NCBI RefSeq assembly: GCF_017814945.1
Contig: NZ_JAGIPX010000052.1
Location: 1-62,084, forward strand
Reading direction: 5' to 3'
DNA from: Paraburkholderia sp. LEh10
GTDB lineage: Bacteria; Pseudomonadota; Gammaproteobacteria; Burkholderiales; Burkholderiaceae
DNA: 62,084 nucleotides
Shown here piece by piece: positions 57,077-62,084 of the stretch (its first letter is position 1; each line of letters opens with the position of its first letter). Under the pieces are notes generated by a model that did no database searches, was not told where the DNA came from, and saw nothing but the letters and a program-made list of their open reading frames with translations. Position numbers and translations under genes: made by a program.

Positions 57077-57285
57077 GCAGTGAAGTCACTGACAGTGTAG
57101 CGTCGCGCGGCGTTTTTGCGTCCGCGCCGCACGCGGGCACGGGCGCGGACGGTTCGTCGAACGATGCATCGAAAGCGCATGTCGGCGGATTCCCACACGA
57201 AAAACAGCGCGCGTCCGAATGCAGGTACGCAACGTGCTGCCTACCATGAGTGTCATCGAACCTTTATCCAGGGGAGGTTGCCATC

Positions 57286-57462
57286 ATGCTCAAGTGGGCA
57301 TTGTTCTTCGCCGTGATCGCCGTGATCGCGGGGCTGCTCGGGTTCACGGGCATTGCGGCAGGCGCGGCGGCTATCGCGAAGTTCCTGTTCGTGGTGTTCC
57401 TGATCTTGTGCGTCGTGTTCCTCGTGCTCGGCTTCGTTGTGACGAAGAAGATCGTCGATTAG
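57286..57462 (+). CDS. DUF1328 small membrane protein (first copy)
   Basis: A 58-residue protein of two hydrophobic helices (MLKWALFFAVIAVIAGLLGF and FVVFLILCVVFLVLGFVV) joined by AAGAAAIAK. This is the DUF1328/YtjA family. Function unknown; members are often linked to stress. GGAGGTT precedes the ATG at 57286, which is preferred over the open frame upstream. A second copy lies 106 bases downstream. Confidence 0.88.
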   Translation: MLKWALFFAVIAVIAGLLGFTGIAAGAAAIAKFLFVVFLILCVVFLVLGFVVTKKIVD

Positions 57463-57568
57463 CGACGCTCGAAGGCAACCCATGAGCATGTGCAAGAGCA
57501 AAAGCCAGGCACGCCCCGCCCAATGAAACGGGGATAACCCAATCGCCCAGACAGAAAGGAGCGCCGTC

Positions 57569-57730
57569 ATGCTGTATTACGCACTCGTCTTCTTCGTGAT
57601 CGCGATCATCGCCGCCGTATTCGGCTTCACGGGCATTGCCGCCGGCGCCGCCGAAATCGCGAAGATTCTGTTCTACATCTTTCTGGTCGTGTTCGTCGTC
57701 ACGCTTCTGCTCGGCGTGTTCCGGACATAA
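57569..57730 (+). CDS. DUF1328 small membrane protein (second copy)
   Basis: A 53-residue paralogue of the preceding gene: MLYYALVFFVIAIIAAVFGF, the loop AAGAAEIAK, and a second helix LFYIFLVVFVVTLLLGVF. AAGGAG lies upstream of the ATG at 57569. The copies share the G-F-T-G-I-A-A-G-A-A core. The second has diverged mostly in its helices, so duplication is not recent. Confidence 0.87.
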   Translation: MLYYALVFFVIAIIAAVFGFTGIAAGAAEIAKILFYIFLVVFVVTLLLGVFRT

Positions 57731-57852
57731 CGCAGGCATCACGCCATCAGGCGCGCGGGGCGGCACGGCGGGGCGACACCGCATTTTCGCAGCGGACTTC
57801 GCTGGCGGTCCCGCGCGCGTTTCCCACACATACAGGTACAAGGAGTCAGTCA

Positions 57853-58398
57853 ATGTCGAAGTCATCGAAAGGCGAGTTCGTAATGGACCTCGAAAGAATC
57901 CGCGCGCAGGCGCGCATGGATATGGATGAAGGGCCTGTGACGCAAAGCTACGGCGCGGACCGCGACACCGTGCTCAAGCTGCTGAACGGCGCGCTCGCGA
58001 CGGAGCTCGTCTGCACGCTGCGCTACAAGCGCCATTACTTCATGGCGAAGGGCATCAACTCGGAAGCGGTTGCGCAAGAGTTCCTCGAACACGCGAACGA
58101 AGAGCAGGGCCATGCCGACACGCTCGCTGCACGCATCGTGCAACTGGGCGGCGAGCCCGATTTCGCGCCGGACAGCCTGACGGCACGCTCGCACTCCGAA
58201 TACAAGGAGGGCACGGGCCTGACCGACATGATTCGCGAGAATCTGATCGCCGAGCGCATCGCGATCGATACGTACCGCGAGATCATCCGCTATCTCGGCG
58301 ACGGGGATGTCACGACGCGCCGTCTTTTCGAGGAGATTCTCGCCGTCGAGGAAGAGCACGCGGACGATATGGCCGATCTGCTCACGGGCCGCGAATGA
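57853..58398 (+). CDS. Ferritin-like (bacterioferritin/Dps-type) protein
   Basis: A 181-residue four-helix-bundle protein. Iron ligands are visible: Glu in ATELVCTLRYKRHYF (about 51), NEEQGHADT (about 83-88), Glu in LIAERIAIDTYREII, and AVEEEHADDMADLL near the C-terminus. It fits the ferritin-like/bacterioferritin group and probably stores iron or handles peroxide. AAGGAG precedes the ATG at 57853. It lies between the DUF1328 genes and the response regulators, in a stress-type cluster. Confidence 0.85.
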   Translation: MSKSSKGEFVMDLERIRAQARMDMDEGPVTQSYGADRDTVLKLLNGALATELVCTLRYKRHYFMAKGINSEAVAQEFLEHANEEQGHADTLAARIVQLGGEPDFAPDSLTARSHSEYKEGTGLTDMIRENLIAERIAIDTYREIIRYLGDGDVTTRRLFEEILAVEEEHADDMADLLTGRE

Positions 58399-58548
58399 TG
58401 CGTGATGTACGCGGCGGATGAGCATGCGCTGCAGCGCGCGGATGCACAGCGCGTGATGCCCGCGCGTGCGTGCAATTCGTGAGTGCAACCCAATGCGTGA
58501 GTGCAACCCTCATCGCCGCTGCAACGCGCGCTACACGGATAACGACAG

Positions 58549-59181
58549 ATGATTCGAGTGCTGATAGCGGACGATCACGCGATCGTCCGAGGCGGATTCA
58601 GGCAGTTCGTCGCTGACGAGCCCGACATGTGCGTCGCGGCGGAAGCATCGACGGGTGACGAGACGATCCGCCTCGTGCGCGAGCAGCCGTTCGACGTCGT
58701 GCTGCTCGACATCGCGATGCCTGACAAGAACGGCATCGACACGCTGCGCGTGATCCGGCAGATGCGGCCCGAGCAGGGCGTGCTGATCCTCTCCGGCTAC
58801 CCGGAGAGCCAGTACGCGATCAACCTTTTGCGCGCGGGCGCGAACGGCTATCTGAGCAAGGACTGCGAGCCCGATGAAATCGTGCGCGCGATACGCTCGG
58901 TGGCGCGCGGGCATCGTTATCTGTCGGAGGCCGTCGCCGATACGCTCGCGAACAGCCTCGACCGGCCCGCCGCCGCGCATCCGCACGAGCAGTTGTCGGA
59001 GCGCGAGTTCCAGATTTTCTGCAAGCTCGCGGCCGGACAGATTCCGACCGATATCGCCGACGAGCTGCATCTGTCCGTGAAGACGGTCAGCACATATCGC
59101 GCGCGCGTGCTCGACAAGATGCGGATGACGAACAACGCGGACATGACGTATTACGCGATCAAGAACGGACTGATCGAGTGA
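58549..59181 (+). CDS. NarL/FixJ-family response regulator
   Basis: A 210-residue regulator with a receiver domain (MIRVLIADDHAIVRGG, phospho-acceptor Asp 54 in LLDIAMPD, KD in LSKDCEPDE). It also has a LuxR helix-turn-helix (LSEREFQIFCKLAAGQIPTD ... LSVKTVSTYRARVLDKM). It is the likely partner of the NarL-type kinase at 55559-57076. ATG at 58549 with CGG upstream. The next gene starts 34 bases later. Confidence 0.92.
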   Translation: MIRVLIADDHAIVRGGFRQFVADEPDMCVAAEASTGDETIRLVREQPFDVVLLDIAMPDKNGIDTLRVIRQMRPEQGVLILSGYPESQYAINLLRAGANGYLSKDCEPDEIVRAIRSVARGHRYLSEAVADTLANSLDRPAAAHPHEQLSEREFQIFCKLAAGQIPTDIADELHLSVKTVSTYRARVLDKMRMTNNADMTYYAIKNGLIE

Positions 59182-59215
59182 CCTGCGAGACGACCCGCGC
59201 GATGGAACGCAACCG

Positions 59216-59647
59216 ATGAACGCCGACTCCGACACTGCACACAACGATTCCGGCCGCACGGGGCTGCGTGTGCTGCTGATCGAGGATTCGCCGCTGATCC
59301 GCCGCAGCATCGTCGAGGCGATCGACGCATCGGGCCTCATGCATGTCGCCGCGCAGGCGGAATCCACCGACGAGGCGATCGCGCTGCTCAATGGCGAAGC
59401 CTTCGACGCCGTGATCGTCGATCTTCAGTTGAAGGGCGGGTCGAGCGTGCCCGTGCTCGCGTATATGCAGAGAGAAGGATTGATCGACTCGACGTTCGCC
59501 GCCGTGCTGACCAACCATGCGCTGCCCGCGTACCGCGAGCGCTGCTTGCAGTACGGCGTACGGCACTTCTATGACAAGTCGTTCGAGTTCGATCGCGTGA
59601 TCGACGCGCTGCACGAGTACGCGCAGGCGCGTCTGGATGGACGCTAG
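59216..59647 (+). CDS. Single-domain response regulator
   Basis: A 143-residue receiver domain without an output domain. The acidic pair is in VLLIEDSPLIRRS, the phospho-acceptor is Asp 69 in VIVDLQLKGG, and the lysine of the switch region is in YDKSFEFDRV. A 15-residue Ser/Asp-rich N-terminus precedes it. It is 34 bases downstream of the NarL-type regulator and probably co-transcribed. It may act as a phosphate sink or compete for the same kinase. Confidence 0.88.
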   Translation: MNADSDTAHNDSGRTGLRVLLIEDSPLIRRSIVEAIDASGLMHVAAQAESTDEAIALLNGEAFDAVIVDLQLKGGSSVPVLAYMQREGLIDSTFAAVLTNHALPAYRERCLQYGVRHFYDKSFEFDRVIDALHEYAQARLDGR

Positions 59648-59678
59648 CGCAGCGCGGCGCGAGCGGCGCGATGGCGCG

Positions 59679-60893
59679 TCATTCAGCCGCCGCCGGCGCG
59701 GCCACCGGATCGGGACGTCCGCGCAAGTGGTTGAGGCCCGCGAGCCCCGTGAACAGCAGGCCGGCGATGCTCACGCCGACCCAGCCGAACATCGGCCACA
59801 CGAACGCGCCGACGGCCGAGCCCACCGCGCCGCCGATGAAGTAGCACACCATGAACACCGTATTGACGCGGCTGCGCGCTTCGGGCTTTAGCGCGTAGAT
59901 ACGCGACTGGTTCGAGATCTGCGCGGCCTGCACGCCGACATCGAGCACGATCACGCCGATCACGAGGCCGGCGATGCTCGCACCCGACAGCGCGAACACG
60001 ACGAACGAAATTGCGGACAGCACGATCGACAGCGAAACGATCGCACGCGGTCCGCGCCGGTCGGCGAACTTGCCCGCGAGCGGCGCGGCCATCGCGCCGC
60101 CCGCGCCGACGATGCCGAACAGCCCGGCCACTTGCGGCCCGTAGTGAAACGGCGCGCCCGCCAGCAGCAGCGCGAGCGTCGACCAGAAGAGGCTGAACCC
60201 GGCAAAGAGCGCGGCGCCCGTCAGCGACGCTTCACGCAGGCCGCGCAACTCGACGGCGAGATGCCACATCGACGCGAGCAGCTTGCCGTACGCCAGCGAC
60301 GAGGTCGGCTTGCTGTGCGGCAGCTTCGAGATGATGACCGCGGCGAGCGCGATCAGCGCGGCGATCGATGCGCCGAACACCGCGCGCCAGCCGAAGTACT
60401 GGCCGACGAAGCCGGCTGCCGTGCGGGCCAGCAGAATGCCGAGCAACAGGCCGCTCATCACGGTGCCGACGGCCTGGCCGCGCTTCGAAGGCGGCGCGAG
60501 CTCGGCGGAGAACGGCACGGCTTGCTGGGCGATCGTCGAGAGCACGCCGATCGCGAGGCTCGCGACCACGAGCACGCTCAGATTCGGCGCGGCCGCCGCG
60601 AACAGCAACGCGACGCACAGGCCCGCGATCTGCATCAGGATCAGCCTGCGCCTGTCGAACCGGTCGCCGAGGGGCGCGAGCAGCAGCATGCCCGCCGCGT
60701 AACCGAGCTGGGTCGCCGACGGCACGACGCCGATCCACGAAGCGCTTTGCGCAAACGACTTGCGAAAGTCGTCGAGCAGCGGCTGGTTGTAATAGATGTT
60801 CGCGACGGAGACGCCCGCGATGGTCGCGAGCAACAGCAACAGACCATGCAGCGAGCGTTCGGACGCGTCGGTGTCGGAAGTGGATGTGGACAT
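59679..60893 (-). CDS. MFS transporter, YnfM/AraJ-like efflux family
   Basis: A 404-residue inner-membrane protein with 12 predicted helices. It has the MFS loop motif APLGDRFDRRRL after helix 2 and a second FADRRGPRA after helix 8. The pattern around GVSVANIYYNQPLLDDF is typical of the AraJ/YnfM drug-efflux group. Its substrate is unknown. It is convergent with the single-domain response regulator, with 31 bases between stops. ATG at 60893. Confidence 0.87.
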   Translation of the reverse strand: MSTSTSDTDASERSLHGLLLLLATIAGVSVANIYYNQPLLDDFRKSFAQSASWIGVVPSATQLGYAAGMLLLAPLGDRFDRRRLILMQIAGLCVALLFAAAAPNLSVLVVASLAIGVLSTIAQQAVPFSAELAPPSKRGQAVGTVMSGLLLGILLARTAAGFVGQYFGWRAVFGASIAALIALAAVIISKLPHSKPTSSLAYGKLLASMWHLAVELRGLREASLTGAALFAGFSLFWSTLALLLAGAPFHYGPQVAGLFGIVGAGGAMAAPLAGKFADRRGPRAIVSLSIVLSAISFVVFALSGASIAGLVIGVIVLDVGVQAAQISNQSRIYALKPEARSRVNTVFMVCYFIGGAVGSAVGAFVWPMFGWVGVSIAGLLFTGLAGLNHLRGRPDPVAAPAAAE

Positions 60894-61015
60894 GTTGCAC
60901 AGGCCGGCGCGGCGCCGCAGTGAGAGGGTCGAGCGTGCCGATCATACCGGAGCGGGGCGGATTCTGCTGAGCGCCGCGCTTGCCCGCGAGACTGTCACGA
61001 CACGCGTCGGCACGC

Positions 61016-61843
61016 TCAATCGATCAGCGTCCCTTCGGGCCCGTAGAACGGATAGGGCCCGTCTGCCGAATCGATATAGGCGTGGTGCGTGACGAGCCCG
61101 TTCACGCTGTCATAGCGATGCAGGGCGAACGCGGGCGGCTCCATCACGAAAGCGGACGGCGCGTCGTCGCGCAGATCGAGCGCCACCTGATGCGCGGGCG
61201 CGGGCACTGCTGACGCGATCGTGCCGCCGAAGCGCACGAACATTGGCCGATGCACATGTCCGCAGATCACGCGCTCGACATTCGGATGACGCGCGACGAG
61301 GGCCGCGAGCTTGCCGGCCGACGAGGGTTCGAGGCGCAACGCGTCCATATGTGCGATGCCCGATACGAAGGGCGGATGATGAAGCGCGACGATCACGGGC
61401 TTGTTGCTTGCCTCATCGAGTTGATCCGCGAGCCATGCGAGGCGCGCGTCGCAGAGCAGGCCGGCGCTTTGGCCGGGCACGACGGAATCGAGTGCGATCA
61501 GGCGCAGCGGACCGATATCGATTGCGTACTGGACGAATTCGCCGCCTGTGCGCAGCTCTTGGCGGTCGCTGAATGCTTCGCGCAGCGCCTGGCGTTCGTC
61601 GTGGTTGCCGACCAGCAGGTAGTACGGCATCTGGAGCGTCGCGAGCAGCGACTTCAGGTATGCGTACTGTTCGGGCTCGCCCTGATCGACGAGATCGCCC
61701 GTGATGACGACCGCGTCGGGACGCGGTTCGAGGGCATTCAGGCGGTTGATGCAGCGCGCCAGATGCGCTGCCGTGTCGACGTGTTCGTATGCCAGGGCGC
61801 CCTGGCGTTTGATATGCAGATCGCTGATTTGGGCTAGAAGCAT
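61016..61843 (-). CDS. Class III cyclic-nucleotide phosphodiesterase, CpdA-like
   Basis: A 275-residue metallophosphoesterase. The metal and catalytic motifs are present: ISDLHIK (D-x-H), VITGDLVDQG (GD), LLVGNHDERQ (GNHD), ALHHPPF and CGHVHRPMF (GHxH). These match CpdA-type cAMP phosphodiesterases, though other phosphodiester substrates are possible. The ATG at 61843 is preferred; the frame is open upstream into repeated sequence with no domain homology. It is monocistronic or first in a unit with the MFS gene (122 bases away). Confidence 0.9.
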   Translation of the reverse strand: MLLAQISDLHIKRQGALAYEHVDTAAHLARCINRLNALEPRPDAVVITGDLVDQGEPEQYAYLKSLLATLQMPYYLLVGNHDERQALREAFSDRQELRTGGEFVQYAIDIGPLRLIALDSVVPGQSAGLLCDARLAWLADQLDEASNKPVIVALHHPPFVSGIAHMDALRLEPSSAGKLAALVARHPNVERVICGHVHRPMFVRFGGTIASAVPAPAHQVALDLRDDAPSAFVMEPPAFALHRYDSVNGLVTHHAYIDSADGPYPFYGPEGTLID

Positions 61844-61892
61844 TGTGGGTCCTTTTTTTACTATGTCTGCGACGCGGGTGGTTTGTTTTGGC

Positions 61893-61995
61893 TTGCCGTT
61901 GCGCTGGCATTCGCGATGCGGTCTGCTCTTGCCGCTGTCGCTGGCATCCGCGATGCGGGTTATGTTTTGCCGCTTTCGCTGGCATCCGCGATGCG
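61893..61995. repeat. Degenerate direct repeat (three units, 36-38 bases)
   Basis: Three copies of a unit whose core is TTGCCG...CGCTGGCATYCGCGATGCGG start near 61893, 61929 and 61967, upstream of the CpdA-like gene on its leader side. Confidence 0.8.
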
Positions 61996-62032
61996 CCTCG
62001 CGGCGCGGGCGTCGCCCCTGTGCGGGGCGGCA

Positions 62033-62067
62033 CCTACTTTTCTTTGCCGGCTGCAAAGAAAAGTAGG
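62033..62067. repeat. Long inverted repeat of a Burkholderia-type interspersed element
   Basis: Perfect 15-base arms CCTACTTTTCTTTGC (62033-62047) and GCAAAGAAAAGTAGG (62053-62067) with a 5-base loop, embedded in GGGGCGGCAC...CAAAAGAAAGCAGCTCA. Similar hairpins recur in Burkholderia genomes (from memory, not checked here). Confidence 0.8.
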
Positions 62068-62084
62068 CAAAAGAAAGCAGCTCA

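Noticed and set aside
62033..62067. The 15-base inverted repeat as a rho-independent terminator of the CpdA-like gene
   Set aside because: It lies upstream of that gene's start, has no T-run, and fits a dispersed repeat family better.

Overview
The window is about 62 kb of high-GC chromosome. It fits Burkholderia sensu lato, most likely Paraburkholderia. I infer this from the gene content: an aerobic benzoyl-CoA (box) cluster, a type VI secretion end fragment, DUF2844/DUF3443 secreted proteins, BamC, a double-length UvrA, entericidin, and a hairpin repeat family typical of these genomes. Genus-level placement is inference, because no rRNA is present.

Layout. 1-2.2 kb: end of a type VI secretion cluster (tssG, tssA). 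2.4-9.4 kb: a small DUF3303-like gene, a gene-poor stretch, then a 2009-residue tandem UvrA behind a LexA-type SOS box. 9.5-15 kb: a DMT exporter with a His-rich tail, an epoxide-hydrolase-like enzyme, a TehA-like channel, a glutathione transferase and a sterol-desaturase-like enzyme. 15.2-24.1 kb: the benzoate module. The hydrolase, bclA and DUF4863 genes run leftward. boxR and boxCBA run rightward, and a shared motif overlaps the -10 of both boxR and boxC. 24.2-32.5 kb: reductive pyrimidine catabolism. A TetR/RutR-like regulator is divergent from an amidohydrolase, preT, preA, an NCS1 permease and a dihydropyrimidinase, with a palindrome over the presumed promoter. 33-35.2 kb: a cystine/polar amino-acid ABC importer.

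35.3-42.4 kb is an envelope region: a lipoprotein, a trimeric autotransporter adhesin convergent with a DUF2844-DUF3443 operon, and bamC. The DUF3443 protein carries features resembling pepsin-family aspartic proteases. 42.7-54.9 kb holds two DMT transporters, an L-lactate permease gene broken by three frameshifts, small lipoproteins, thiC with a TPP riboswitch, a fimbria-like secreted protein, fadH with one frameshift, and a DUF4397 lipoprotein. 55-59.7 kb looks like a stress/signalling island: entericidin, a histidine kinase, two DUF1328 membrane peptides, a ferritin-like protein and two response regulators. The right end has an MFS transporter, a CpdA-like phosphodiesterase and repeats.

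Most of the window is ordinary chromosome. The best candidates for something new are the DUF2844-DUF3443 pair, the reciprocally degenerated double UvrA, and the two metabolic operator motifs. Several genes (lctP, fadH) have clean single-site frame changes with otherwise intact coding, which could be true pseudogenes or sequence errors.
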